Shown: positions 36,505-45,828 of the stretch, one piece after another
How positions within the stretch are numbered: position 1 is the first letter of the stretch
Layout of the letters: each line of letters starts with the position of its first letter
Source of the DNA: Sphingomonas soli NBRC 100801
Lineage (GTDB): Bacteria; Pseudomonadota; Alphaproteobacteria; Sphingomonadales; Sphingomonadaceae
Direction of reading: 5' to 3'
DNA: 64,000 nt
Assembly: GCF_001591025.1 (NCBI RefSeq)
Contig: NZ_BCTZ01000009.1
Span: forward strand, 248,001 to 312,000
Made by a program: the position numbers and the translations under genes
The notes under the pieces: generated by a model
What the model saw: the letters and a program-made list of their open reading frames with translations, nothing else
Told to the model about the DNA's origin: nothing
The model's database searches: none

Positions 36505-37521
36505 TCACCAGCCCTTGGCCTTCAACCGCACCTTTGCGACCATGTCGTGCGAGGTCAGGAACAGCGTCTTGCCATCCTCGCCGAAGCAGCAATTAGCGAT
36601 CGCCTTGCCCGTCGCGATCCGGCCGAGCTTCTTGCCCTCCGGCGACAGCACATAGACCCCGCCCGGGCCCGTCGCGAAGATACGGCCCGCAGCATCGACC
36701 TTCAGCCCATCGGGCAGACCGGGCAGCTTGGCCGCGACTTCCGCGCGGAAGTCGGCGAACAACCGCCCTTCGTCCATCGCCGAGCCGTCCGCAGCGAGAT
36801 CGTACACGCGGATCTCAGGACGGTCGGGATCGGACTGGGCGACGTAGAGCCGGCTCAGATCGGGGGAGAGCGCCACGCCATTGGGGCGCTTCATGCTGCC
36901 GTCGATCAGCGAAACCTCGCCGCCCGCCGCCGGCACGCGGTACAGACCGTTGAACGCGGTTTCCTTGAGCGGCGAATCATCGCCCTTCTCGAAGCCATAG
37001 GGCGGATCGGTGAAGTAGATCATGCCGCCGCGCCCGATGGTCAGGTCGTTGACGCTGCTGAACCTTTTGCCCTGGTAGCGATCGGCGATGATCGTCTTCT
37101 GCCTGGTCTTGAGATCGATGCGGGCAACGGCGCGGGTGCCGCTGTCGGCGATCACCAGATCGCCCTGCGCATCGATCGCCATACCGTTTGCACCCGCCTC
37201 GCGCACGCCAGCGGGGATCGGCCCGGCAAGGCCCGAGGGGCGCAGGAATTCGGTGACCTGCCCGCCCGGTTTCCACTGATAGCAGACGTTCGACGGCGGA
37301 TCGTTGAACAGCAGATAGCCGCCCTGCTTTACCCAGACCGGCCCTTCGGCCCATCTGTAGCCGGTGCCCAGCACTTCGATCGGTGCATTCGCGTCGACCA
37401 CCGCGTCGAATGCCGGATCGAATTTGGTGATGCTGCCCACCGTTTCCGCCTGCGCGAGGCCGGGGACAAACGGTGCGGCGGCAATGCCGGCCAGAACGGC
37501 GCGGCGTGTCGTTCGGATCAT
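36505..37521 (-). CDS. SMP-30/gluconolactonase family lactonase
   Basis: Hydrolyses sugar lactones such as D-glucono-1,5-lactone to the acid. The 338-residue beta-propeller has a twin-arginine signal (TTRRAVLAGIAAAPF, then LAQA), so it is probably exported folded to the periplasm. Repeats such as PNGVALSPDLSRLYVAQSDP and ANGMAIDAQGDLVIADSGT are typical of the SMP-30/LRE family. GAGAGGAAG lies 4 nt before the ATG. It sits between gntP and a nudix gene in the GFOR operon. Confidence 0.88.
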   Translation of the reverse strand: MIRTTRRAVLAGIAAAPFVPGLAQAETVGSITKFDPAFDAVVDANAPIEVLGTGYRWAEGPVWVKQGGYLLFNDPPSNVCYQWKPGGQVTEFLRPSGLAGPIPAGVREAGANGMAIDAQGDLVIADSGTRAVARIDLKTRQKTIIADRYQGKRFSSVNDLTIGRGGMIYFTDPPYGFEKGDDSPLKETAFNGLYRVPAAGGEVSLIDGSMKRPNGVALSPDLSRLYVAQSDPDRPEIRVYDLAADGSAMDEGRLFADFRAEVAAKLPGLPDGLKVDAAGRIFATGPGGVYVLSPEGKKLGRIATGKAIANCCFGEDGKTLFLTSHDMVAKVRLKAKGW

Positions 37522-37532
37522 TGCACTTCCTC

Positions 37533-38879
37533 TCACACGAAATTCCAGAGCAGCGCGGCCATCGCGAAGATCACGGCGCCGGCGATGGTCGCGCACAGCG
37601 TCCAGCTGCGGAAGGTCTGCGCCTCGGTCAGCCCGAGATACTGCTTCACCAGCCAGAAACCGGTATCGTTGACATGGCTGGCGATCGAAGCGCCCGCGCC
37701 GATCGCTACGGTGACCAGCGCGACCCGGCTGGGGGAGAGCGCGGCGGCGGAGATGAGCGGCGCGGCGAGGCCTGCCGCGGTCACCATCGCCACGGTAGCG
37801 GACCCCTGTGCGATCCGCACGAACGCTGCGAGCAGGAAGGCGAAGACCAGCACCGACAGCTGCGCAGAGGCGACGGCGGCGGTGACCTGCTGCCCCGCCC
37901 CGCTTTCGATAAGCACCTCCTTATAGGCCGCGCCCGCCCCCACCACGAGCACCATCAGCCCGGCCGGTTCCAGCGCGCGGGTCATGATCTTCGAAATCGT
38001 ATCGAGCGGGGCATCGACGCGGAAGCGCAGCCAGGCGGTGACCGAGAGCGTCGCGAGGATCAGCGCGGTGAAGGGATGGCCGATGAACTGGAGCGTCGCC
38101 TTGACCGGGCCATCGGCCATGAACTGCCCCGCGACCGCGGCGAGCAGGATCAAAGCGAGCGGCACGAGCGTTGCGACGAGGGCGGGCCAGAAGCCGATCG
38201 CGGCGGTCTGCGGTGCGCCTTCGTCGAGCATCGGCGGCGGCGACTGATCGCCCCAGCCGGGCGCGCCATGCGCCAGCCGCGCATAGACCGGCCCCGCGAT
38301 GATCGCCGCGGGAATGCCGCAGATCAGGCCGTAAAAGGCGAGCAGTCCATAATCGGTGCCGATCAGTTCCGCTACCGCGACGGGCCCGGGATGTGGCGGC
38401 AGCAGCGCGTGCATGGTCAGCAGGCCGGCGAGCAGCGGAAGCGCGAAATAGGTGATGCGGCGATCGGCGCGCACCGCGAGCGTGGTCAGCAGCGGCGCCA
38501 GGATGATGAAGGCAACGTCGAAGAAGAGCGGGATGCCGACGATGATGCCCACCGCCGTCAGCGCCCAGGGGATACGCCGCTCGCCAAAGGCATCGAGCAG
38601 CCGGTGCGCGATGGCGTTTACGCCGCCCGACGCCTCCAGCAGCCCGCCGAGTATCGCGCCGAGGCCGATGACGACCGCGACGAAGCCCAGCGCTTCGCCC
38701 GTGCCCTTGCGCACCGCCGCGATCACCGCCTGCGGATCCGCCCCGAACGCCAGCCCCGTCAGAAGCGCCACCAGCAGCAGCGCCAGGAAAGGCTGAAGCT
38801 TCACGCGCAGCACCAGCACGATCACGGCGGCAATGCTGACCGCCACGATCAGCAGCGTGTTCCACGGTTCACTCATCAT
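37533..38879 (-). CDS. gntP: Gluconate:H+ symporter, GntP family
   Basis: Inner-membrane transporter of about 448 residues and a dozen hydrophobic helices. It aligns closely by eye with E. coli GntP, including ALLPPHPGPVAVAEL, GSATVAMVTAAGLAAPLI and HVNDTGFWLVKQYLGLTEAQ. Imports gluconate or related acid sugars. The start overlaps the bglX stop (ATGATGA; ATG 38879 or 38876). It precedes the gluconolactonase gene by 11 bp. Confidence 0.93.
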   Translation of the reverse strand: MMSEPWNTLLIVAVSIAAVIVLVLRVKLQPFLALLLVALLTGLAFGADPQAVIAAVRKGTGEALGFVAVVIGLGAILGGLLEASGGVNAIAHRLLDAFGERRIPWALTAVGIIVGIPLFFDVAFIILAPLLTTLAVRADRRITYFALPLLAGLLTMHALLPPHPGPVAVAELIGTDYGLLAFYGLICGIPAAIIAGPVYARLAHGAPGWGDQSPPPMLDEGAPQTAAIGFWPALVATLVPLALILLAAVAGQFMADGPVKATLQFIGHPFTALILATLSVTAWLRFRVDAPLDTISKIMTRALEPAGLMVLVVGAGAAYKEVLIESGAGQQVTAAVASAQLSVLVFAFLLAAFVRIAQGSATVAMVTAAGLAAPLISAAALSPSRVALVTVAIGAGASIASHVNDTGFWLVKQYLGLTEAQTFRSWTLCATIAGAVIFAMAALLWNFV

Positions 38880-41110
38880 GCGATTTCCACCTTGGTCTCG
38901 ATCGAGGCTGCGGGCGCGACGGTCGAGCCGGGCCGGGGTCTTTCTATGATGTTGAGCGCTGCGCGGGCGCGAATGTCGTCTGACGAGCTTCCGACCATCA
39001 ATTCCACCCGGCCGCCGGGAACGGTCCATGCTCCCTCGACCCAGGCGGCAACCTGGGCGTTGGTGAGTGTGAAGGTGACGCGCTTGGTCTGACCGGGTGC
39101 GAGCGTGAGACGAACGAAGCCGCGCAGTTCCTTGACCGCCCGAGCCGGTATTGCACGCGGGATGCGGATATAGAGCTGGACCACCTCGTCAGCCTCCACC
39201 GCGCCGCTGTTGGTCACGGGGATCGTGATCCTCGTGCCCGCCGCGCCGAGCGTCTGGGCGCTCAATTCGATGGCGCCATATTCGAAGCGCGAATAGCTCA
39301 GCCCATGCCCGAACGGGAAAAGCGGGCCGATATCCACGTCGCGGTAACGCGCGCTGTCGATCGCGAAATCGGGGTTGGCGGGACGCCCGGTCGCCTGATG
39401 CGCATAGGTCATCGGCATCTGTCCGGTGACGCGCGGCATGCCCATCGGCAGTTTGCCGCCGGGCGAGACCTTGCCGGTGAGGATATCCGCGATGGCTGGC
39501 CCGCTCTCGATGCCGAGGAACCAGGTCTCCAGCACCGCGGGGATGCCCTTGAGCGCCGCTTCGAGCGCCATCGGCCGACCGTTCATCAGCACCGCGACGA
39601 TGGGCTTGCCGGTCGCCTTGATAGCTTCGACCAGTGCCGGCTGGTTACCGGGAAGCCCGATATCCGATCGGCTGCGCGCCTCGCCCGAGAGATCATAATC
39701 CTCGCCGATTGCCAGCAACACGATATCCGCCCGCTTCGCCGCCGCGACCGCCTTGGCGATATCCTTGCCATCGGCGAACTCGGCTGACGGAAGCGCAGTG
39801 CGCAGCGTCACGGCATTTTCGGGTAGCCCGCGCGCCCGCCACGATCCCAGCGTCGTCGATGCATCGTCCGCCAGAGCACCGATCAGCGCGAGCTTGGCAC
39901 CCGCCTTTAGCGGCAGCACGCCGCCCTCGTTGCGCAGCAGGACGATCGAACGCTGCGCCAGATCGCGGGCTGTGCGCCGGTCCAGCGGCGATTTCTCCTG
40001 CGCCGCATCGCCAAACGCATAAGGATCGTCGAACAGCCCAAGCCGCTCCTTCGCCGCGAGAATGCGTTCCACCGCCTGATCAATCATCGGCAGCAGTTCC
40101 GGCTGGTCTGCTGCAGCCGCCGCCAGATATCCGGCATAGGTGTCGCTCGCCATGTCCATGTCCACCCCGGCGCGCAGCGCGAGCGAGGCGGCCATTGCGG
40201 GCGTGTCAGCGATACCATGTTTGATCAGCTCCCGGATCGCATTCCAGTCGCTGACCATGATGCCCTGATAGCCCCAGCGTCCGCGCAGCATGCCGCCGAT
40301 CAGATCCCGGTGCGCGGTCATCGGCACGCCGCCTATATCGTTGAACGATGCCATGAAGCTGCCCGTGCCCGCCTGCATCGCGGCGTAAAAGGGCGGCATA
40401 TAGACTTCGTGGAGCGTGCGATCCGAGATATCGGCGCTGTCATAATCGCGCCCGCCCGCCGCCGCGCCATAGCCGACGAAATGCTTGGCGCAGGAAAGGA
40501 TGCCGACGCGGCGCGCGGTGCCATCGGGCTCAAAGCCCTTCACCCGCGCCACGGCCATGCGCGATCCGAGATAGGGGTCCTCCCCCGCTCCTTCGACCAC
40601 CCGGCCCCAGCGCGCGTCGCGGGCGATGTCCACCATCGGCGCGAAGGTCCAGTGCAGTCCCGCTGCCCGGGCTTCCTCGGCAGCAATCCGCGCCGCCCGC
40701 TCCGCAGCCTTGAGGTCCCAGCTCGACGCCAGCGCAATCGGGACGGGCAAGGTGGTGCGGTATCCGTGGATCACGTCCATGGCGAAGAGCAAGGGGATCT
40801 TGAGCCGCGATTCGGTGACCGCAACGCGCTGCAGAGCGTGCAGCGGCTCGGCCCCGGCGACGTGCAGGAACGAGCCCATCTCCCCCCGTCGTACCCGATC
40901 CAGCATCGCCGCATCGAGCCGCGAATTGAGCGCGCGCTGCCGCCCGCCCGGGATCTGGGTCATCTGGCCGAGCTTCTCCGCCAGCGTCATCTCGCCAATC
41001 AGCGCCTTAACGCGCTTGCTCGGCCCGGCAAGCGCCTGCGCGAACGCCATCGGCGCCATCGCGCTGCCCGCCAGCATCGCGGCGGCTGCAATCACATCGC
41101 GACGGTTCAT
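38876..41110 (-). CDS. bglX: Glycoside hydrolase family 3 beta-glucosidase
   Basis: A 744-residue GH3 enzyme releasing terminal glucose (or xylose) from beta-linked oligosaccharides. The catalytic nucleophile Asp is in GIMVSDWNAIRE near residue 283. The C-terminal GH3 domain and fibronectin III-like domain (PVTNSGAVEADEVVQLYI) follow in the BglX order. An N-terminal Tat-like signal (NRRDVIAAAAMLAGSAMAP) indicates periplasmic location. The start overlaps the GFOR-like gene by 4 nt (ATGA). Confidence 0.93.
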   Translation of the reverse strand: MNRRDVIAAAAMLAGSAMAPMAFAQALAGPSKRVKALIGEMTLAEKLGQMTQIPGGRQRALNSRLDAAMLDRVRRGEMGSFLHVAGAEPLHALQRVAVTESRLKIPLLFAMDVIHGYRTTLPVPIALASSWDLKAAERAARIAAEEARAAGLHWTFAPMVDIARDARWGRVVEGAGEDPYLGSRMAVARVKGFEPDGTARRVGILSCAKHFVGYGAAAGGRDYDSADISDRTLHEVYMPPFYAAMQAGTGSFMASFNDIGGVPMTAHRDLIGGMLRGRWGYQGIMVSDWNAIRELIKHGIADTPAMAASLALRAGVDMDMASDTYAGYLAAAAADQPELLPMIDQAVERILAAKERLGLFDDPYAFGDAAQEKSPLDRRTARDLAQRSIVLLRNEGGVLPLKAGAKLALIGALADDASTTLGSWRARGLPENAVTLRTALPSAEFADGKDIAKAVAAAKRADIVLLAIGEDYDLSGEARSRSDIGLPGNQPALVEAIKATGKPIVAVLMNGRPMALEAALKGIPAVLETWFLGIESGPAIADILTGKVSPGGKLPMGMPRVTGQMPMTYAHQATGRPANPDFAIDSARYRDVDIGPLFPFGHGLSYSRFEYGAIELSAQTLGAAGTRITIPVTNSGAVEADEVVQLYIRIPRAIPARAVKELRGFVRLTLAPGQTKRVTFTLTNAQVAAWVEGAWTVPGGRVELMVGSSSDDIRARAALNIIERPRPGSTVAPAASIETKVEIA

Positions 41111-42219
41111 GCGGTGAGCTTCACGGCGCGGCCTTCACGCGCGCTGCGATAGATCGCTTCGATCAGCCGCATGTCGCGCAGCCCCTCCTCGCCCGATACG
41201 ATCGGCTCGCGTCCGCTTACCGCGCATTCGGCGAGATGATCGAGCTGGCCGACGAACTGGTTCTTGGCCGGTTCCGGCAGAACGACCTGCTCGGTCTTGC
41301 CGTTGGCGCGGGTCCACATCTGGTGATTGGTATAGGGGGTGGCCGGCTCCATCCCCACCCAGCCCTTCGTGCCGGTAACGCGGAACGCATTATGGCCAGA
41401 GCTGTAGCTGGACACGCAATTTGCGATCAGCCCCGATGGGAAGCGCATCTGCCAGTCGATCCGATCCTCGACATTCTTGAAGCGCGGATCGCTCCTGTCG
41501 GTCGATTCCATCGCGCTGACTTCGATCGGCTCCTCACCCGCCAGATACCGCGCGGCGTTCAGGCTGTAGATGCCGATATCCATCATCGATCCGCCACCGG
41601 AATAAGGCCGATCGAGCCGCCACTGGTTCGGCTGCGCGTAAAAGCCGTGTTCGGACGTGATCAGCGTGGGCCGGCCGACAAAGCCCGTCTTCACCAGATG
41701 GATCGCGTGCAGGTTATGCGGTTCGAAATGGCAGCGATAGCCGATCATCAGCTTGCGACTGGCCTTCTTCGCGGCAGCAATCATCGCCTCGCATTCGGCG
41801 GCGGAAACCGCCATCGGCTTCTCGCACAGCACGTGCTTGCCCGCCTGGCTGGCGCGGATCGAATATTCCGCATGCATCGAATTGGGCAGCACGACATAAA
41901 CCAGGTCGATGTCTGGATTGTCCTTGATCCGATCGTAATCGGCATAGGAATAACGGTGCGTCTTGGGGATGCCGTATTCCGCGCCATATTGCTCCAGCTT
42001 GGCGGGGGTACCGCTGACCAGCGCCTTTAATTCGGCGAACTCGCAGTCCTTTAGCCGGGGCATGATCTGGCGCGTGGCGTAGCTGCCCAGCCCCACGATC
42101 GCATAACCCAGCTTCCGCTTCGGCGGCTCCGAACCCCAGGCCATGCGCGGCAGAGTCGCGCTTGCCAGTCCTGCGCCCAGCCCCCCCAGCAAATCGCGCC
42201 GCGTGCCGATGATGGCCAT
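41107..42219 (-). CDS. Gfo/Idh/MocA oxidoreductase, glucose-fructose oxidoreductase-like
   Basis: A 370-residue NADP-dependent oxidoreductase strongly resembling Zymomonas glucose-fructose oxidoreductase. Shared features are GYAIVGLGSYATRQIMPRL, the active-site Lys in VLCEKPMAVS, LMIGYRCHFEPHN, and GGSMMDIGIYSLNAARYLAG. A Tat motif (GTRRDLLGGLGAG) opens the protein, as in the exported Zymomonas enzyme. It would oxidise glucose to gluconolactone, possibly coupled to a sugar reduction. ATG 42219 follows GGGGAGAGGG. First gene of the operon; a LacI-type operator lies about 77-90 bp upstream. Confidence 0.88.
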   Translation of the reverse strand: MAIIGTRRDLLGGLGAGLASATLPRMAWGSEPPKRKLGYAIVGLGSYATRQIMPRLKDCEFAELKALVSGTPAKLEQYGAEYGIPKTHRYSYADYDRIKDNPDIDLVYVVLPNSMHAEYSIRASQAGKHVLCEKPMAVSAAECEAMIAAAKKASRKLMIGYRCHFEPHNLHAIHLVKTGFVGRPTLITSEHGFYAQPNQWRLDRPYSGGGSMMDIGIYSLNAARYLAGEEPIEVSAMESTDRSDPRFKNVEDRIDWQMRFPSGLIANCVSSYSSGHNAFRVTGTKGWVGMEPATPYTNHQMWTRANGKTEQVVLPEPAKNQFVGQLDHLAECAVSGREPIVSGEEGLRDMRLIEAIYRSAREGRAVKLTA

Positions 42220-42295
42220 GCTCCCTCTCCCCAAGATTCGCCCGTCGGCGTCGCGCCAACGTCATGCCCGGTCGACTTCGCGTCAATCCCGACCT

Positions 42296-42309
42296 TGGTA
42301 GCGCTACCA
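42296..42309. promoter_or_regulatory. Perfect LacI-type operator upstream of the GFOR operon
   Basis: TGGTAGCGCTACCA is a perfect 14-bp palindrome with a central CG, the classic LacI-family operator layout. It lies 77 bp before the GFOR-like start, and on the minus strand a TTTAAT hexamer sits just upstream of it. It sits in the 365-bp stretch 42220-42584, which otherwise contains only a REP fragment (42448-42474) and no gene I can support. Confidence 0.7.
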
Positions 42310-42447
42310 CCAATTAAATGCGCCGCAAAGCCGATCTGGGAGAGCGAGGATGGACGAGCGGCTATCCTCAGCTGGTGGCGACACCGCCAGGCCGTAGCGG
42401 ACGCTGATGGGCGGTTTCGTCATAGCGAACGGCGCACCCCTCCCACC

Positions 42448-42474
42448 CGTCACCCCAGCATAAGCTGGGGTCTC
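42448..42474. repeat. Half REP element
   Basis: CGTCACCCCAGCATAAGCTG followed by GGGTCTC; the inner CCCCAGC/GCTGGGG forms a 7-bp hairpin. The matching right half is absent. It lies between the GFOR operon leader and the histidine kinase gene. Confidence 0.65.
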
Positions 42475-42584
42475 GTGCGATGGCGCTACGCAGGAGCCGC
42501 AAGCGATGCCACCCTCCGCTGGCATGGCGGGTGGGCAGAGTGACCGGTAGGGGGAGCGGCTGACGCCGCCAAACCGAGCCGGCG

Positions 42585-43913
42585 CTAGAGCGGCAGCGTG
42601 ACCGTGGCGGCGAGCCCGCACGGCTCGCGATTGCGGAGCGTCAAATCGCCGCCATGCGCGCGCGCCGTCCCTCGCGCGCTCGCCAGGCCAAGCCCGATAC
42701 CGCCCGTGTCGCGATTGCGCGATCGCTCGCCGCGGAAAAAGGGTTCGAAGGCGCGCTCGATATCTTCGGGAGACATGCCCGGCCCTTCGTCCTCCACCTC
42801 GATCCGTACCTGATCCCGATCCGCGAAGATGCTCACTTCCGCGCTGCCCGTATATTTGATTGCGTTGCCGACCAGATTGCCCAGCATGGCCTTGAGCGCG
42901 GCGGAGTTGCCATCGATCACCACAGGATCCCCGGGAGCGAGCGACACCGCTGCGCCCCGGTCGCTGAGATCGTCGATAACGGTCTCGGCCAGCGAGCGAA
43001 GATCCAGCGGCCTGCGTTCGAGTGCGGTGTTGGTATCGCGCACGTAGGAAAGCGTTGCGGCGACCATCGCTTCCATGTCGCGAATGTCGCCCTCGCACGA
43101 GGTGCGCAATTTGTCGGGCGCGGCCTCCAGTCGCAGGCCCAGCCGCATCAACGGGGTTCGCAGATCATGCGCGACCGCGCCCACCACGGTCGCCCGGTCA
43201 TCGACATAGCGATTGAGCCGCCCCTGCATCCGGTTGAACGCGGATGCCGCATCGGCGATCTCGGCGGGTCCCTGAATGGGGATTGGCGCAGTGCGCGGAT
43301 CGCGGCCAAGGCGCTCTGCGGCCTCGGCAAAGGCGGCGATCGGCTTGGTCAGCCGCCGCGCCAGCGTCCACGCGAACGGCGCGACCGCCGCAGCCGAGAG
43401 GATCAGCCACAGCAGAACGAACCAGCGCCACCTTTCGAACCTGCTCGATCGGACGACCGTCCATGTGCCGTCCTGATTGCGCAGCGTCGCGATGAAATCG
43501 CCGATCACGACAGCCGTGCGTGCGGCATCGACGCTGGCCGGCGCAACCGGAGCGGGAATACCGGCGCGGTTATAGATCTGCTCGCGCTGGAGGAACGGCA
43601 GGGGGAAGCTGATCTGGATGCGTTCGGGATCGACACGCAATGCCGTGGCGATGGCGAGCGCAAGCCGCTCGGCGCGCGGATTCCACTTGAAATTCTCTGG
43701 CTTGCTGGTGCGTTCGACAGAAAAGGTATCGGTTTGATCCGAGCCGCGGGCAAGCGCGTCGGCGACCTCACCCACCGTGAATATCCGTGCCGCCGGAGAC
43801 TGGACGGCAATCAACAGGACGACGTTCATCAACTGGACGACGCCGACGCAGATCAGCATGAGCAGGAAGACGCGGAGGAACAGCGGCGAGCGCGGCGCCC
43901 CCAGTATCTTCAT
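42585..43913 (-). CDS. Sensor histidine kinase (two-component, EnvZ-like)
   Basis: A 442-residue inner-membrane kinase. A transmembrane helix near residues 13-35 is followed by a periplasmic sensor region, a second helix near 165-185, HAMP, and a HisKA dimerisation helix with the phosphorylated His in VGAVAHDLRTPLMRLGLRLE (near residue 249). The ATPase domain has VGNAIKYTGSAEV (N box), EVEDEGPGMSPEDI and GGIGLGLASARGTARAHGGD. Signal unknown. It overlaps the response regulator by 4 nt (ATGA). Confidence 0.93.
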   Translation of the reverse strand: MKILGAPRSPLFLRVFLLMLICVGVVQLMNVVLLIAVQSPAARIFTVGEVADALARGSDQTDTFSVERTSKPENFKWNPRAERLALAIATALRVDPERIQISFPLPFLQREQIYNRAGIPAPVAPASVDAARTAVVIGDFIATLRNQDGTWTVVRSSRFERWRWFVLLWLILSAAAVAPFAWTLARRLTKPIAAFAEAAERLGRDPRTAPIPIQGPAEIADAASAFNRMQGRLNRYVDDRATVVGAVAHDLRTPLMRLGLRLEAAPDKLRTSCEGDIRDMEAMVAATLSYVRDTNTALERRPLDLRSLAETVIDDLSDRGAAVSLAPGDPVVIDGNSAALKAMLGNLVGNAIKYTGSAEVSIFADRDQVRIEVEDEGPGMSPEDIERAFEPFFRGERSRNRDTGGIGLGLASARGTARAHGGDLTLRNREPCGLAATVTLPL

Positions 43914-44635
43914 CCGCGCGCGACTCTCGGCACGAACAGATAGCCTTCGTTGCGAACCGTGCGGATGATCTCGTCTCCGCTGGAGCGCAGCTTGCGGCGC
44001 AGGCGGCTCACCTGAACATCGATCGCGCGATCATAGGCATCCGAATCCGGGCCGCGCGCCGCCGCAAGCAGCGCCTCGCGCGACAGCACACGGCGAGGAC
44101 GTTCGATGAAGACCCGGAGCACCGCGAATTCACCATCGGTCAGGCCGACGAGCACTCCCTTTGGATCGAACAGCTCGTGGCTGCCCAGATCGATCCGCCA
44201 GCCATCGAAGGAGTAAACGTCACTCTCAATCGACGCGGTCTGGGCCCCGCGCTTGCGGAGCGCAGCTCGCACGGTCGCCAGAATCTCACGCGGGCTGCAC
44301 GGCTTGGGAAGATAATGACTCGCGCCGACCTCCAGCCCAAGGATCCGATCCTGCTCCTCGCCCAGCGCGCTGAGCAGCACGATCTCCGGCCCGTCCTTCT
44401 GTGCGATGCGGCGGCAGGCCGAGAGGCCATCCTCACCGGGCATCATCACGTCCAGGATGACGAGATCGACCTGGGTTCGCGCCAGAATCAGGTCCATGTC
44501 ACGGGCATTGGATGCCGTCTCGACCTTGTAACCGCGCGCGCCAAGGCTGTTCGCCAGGAGCATGCGAATGTCGCGATCATCGTCAACGACCAGCAGGGTG
44601 GCCGAATCATCTACCGGGATGGGAGCATTGAGCAT
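43910..44635 (-). CDS. OmpR-family response regulator
   Basis: A 241-residue transcription factor with an N-terminal receiver domain (LLVVDDDRDIRMLL, phosphorylated Asp in DLVILDVMMPGEDGL, conserved Lys in HYLPKPCSPREIL) and a C-terminal winged helix (TDGEFAVLRVFIERPRRVLS, then DVQVSRLRRKLRSSGDEII). The start at 44635 (MLNAPIP) has AAAGGCGGC upstream. Partner of the adjacent kinase. Target genes unknown; the neighbouring GFOR operon is only a possibility. Confidence 0.94.
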   Translation of the reverse strand: MLNAPIPVDDSATLLVVDDDRDIRMLLANSLGARGYKVETASNARDMDLILARTQVDLVILDVMMPGEDGLSACRRIAQKDGPEIVLLSALGEEQDRILGLEVGASHYLPKPCSPREILATVRAALRKRGAQTASIESDVYSFDGWRIDLGSHELFDPKGVLVGLTDGEFAVLRVFIERPRRVLSREALLAAARGPDSDAYDRAIDVQVSRLRRKLRSSGDEIIRTVRNEGYLFVPRVARG

Positions 44636-44698
44636 GTTGCCGCCTTTAACCCCATATGCGTCTGCGATGTTGCGCAAAAATCGCGCGGGGTTCGTCTC

Positions 44699-45820
44699 TT
44701 ATCCGAGCGCCGACTTGATCTTGGCGAAAAAGCCCTGGCTCTCGGGGCATTCCTCGCCGGTTTCGGTGCAGCGGAATTCCTCCAGCAGCTCGCGCTGCTT
44801 CGCCGTCAGCCTGGTCGGCGTCTCGACGGTCAGCTCGACCACCAGATCGCCGCGTCCGCGTCCTTGCAACACCGGCATGCCCGCGCCGCGCTGGCGCACC
44901 TCGCGACCGCTCTGCGTGCCCGGCGCGATCTTCACGACATGCTGTTCGCCATCAAGGCCGGGCAGCGTGATCTCACCGCCAAGTGCGGCAGTGGTGAAGC
45001 TGATCGGTGCGCGTGCATGGAGCGTCGTGCCCTCACGCTCGAAGATCGCATGCCGCTTCACATGGAGGAAGATGTAGAGGTCGCCCGAAGGCGCACCGCG
45101 CGCGCCGGCCTCACCCTCGCCCTGAAGGCGAATGCGGGTGCCTTCGTCGACGCCGGGCGGCACGTTGATCTTGAGCGTCTTGGTCTTGTCGATACGGCCT
45201 TCGCCGCGGCAATGCTTGCAAGGGTCGGCGATCACCTCGCCGGCGCCGTGACAGGCGGGGCAGGCACGCTCCACCATGAAGAAGCCCTGCTGCGCGCGCA
45301 CCTTGCCATGGCCGCCGCAGGTCGAGCATTGCTTGGCCTGGGTGCCTGGCTTCGCACCCGTGCCGTTGCACGGATCGCACAGGCCGGAAACATCGACGGT
45401 GATCTCGCTGGTGCTGCCGTGAAAGGCGTCTTCCAGCGTGATTTCCATGTCGTAGCGCAGGTCGGCACCACGACGGTTCGGCCGGGCACCACCGCGCCCG
45501 CCCATGAACTCGCCGAACACGCTTTCGAAGATGTCGCTGAACGCGCCGAAATCCTGGGCACCGCCATGGAAACCGCCGCCACCGCCGCCATTCTTGAACG
45601 CGGCATGGCCGAAACGGTCATAGGCAGCGCGCTTTTGCGGGTCCTTCAGGACCTCATAGGCTTCGCTGACCGCCTTGAATTTGGCTTCGTGGTCCTTGCA
45701 GCCGCCATTCTTGTCGGGGTGATATTTCATCGCGAGCTTGCGATAGGCGGATTTCAGCGTCGCATCGTCCGCCGTGCGCTCGCATTCCAGCAGCTCGTAA
45801 TAATCGACTTCGGTGGTCAT
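44699..45820 (-). CDS. dnaJ: Chaperone protein DnaJ
   Basis: Co-chaperone that stimulates DnaK ATPase activity. Its 373 residues contain the J domain with HPD (KYHPDKNGGC), a Gly/Phe-rich linker (FKNGGGGGGFHGG), four CxxCxGxG-type zinc repeats (CDPCNGTGAKPG, CSTCGGHGKV, CPACHGAGEV, CKHCRGEGRI) and the C-terminal substrate domain. It follows dnaK by 137 bp. Its predicted ribosome binding site is inside a perfect hairpin (45829-45852). Confidence 0.97.
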   Translation of the reverse strand: MTTEVDYYELLECERTADDATLKSAYRKLAMKYHPDKNGGCKDHEAKFKAVSEAYEVLKDPQKRAAYDRFGHAAFKNGGGGGGFHGGAQDFGAFSDIFESVFGEFMGGRGGARPNRRGADLRYDMEITLEDAFHGSTSEITVDVSGLCDPCNGTGAKPGTQAKQCSTCGGHGKVRAQQGFFMVERACPACHGAGEVIADPCKHCRGEGRIDKTKTLKINVPPGVDEGTRIRLQGEGEAGARGAPSGDLYIFLHVKRHAIFEREGTTLHARAPISFTTAALGGEITLPGLDGEQHVVKIAPGTQSGREVRQRGAGMPVLQGRGRGDLVVELTVETPTRLTAKQRELLEEFRCTETGEECPESQGFFAKIKSALG

Positions 45821-45828
45821 TTGAAAAG

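Noticed and set aside
42295..42543. 82-codon plus-strand frame over the LacI-type operator
   Set aside because: Overlaps the operator and a repeat, no ribosome binding site, Arg/Trp-rich product typical of spurious frames.
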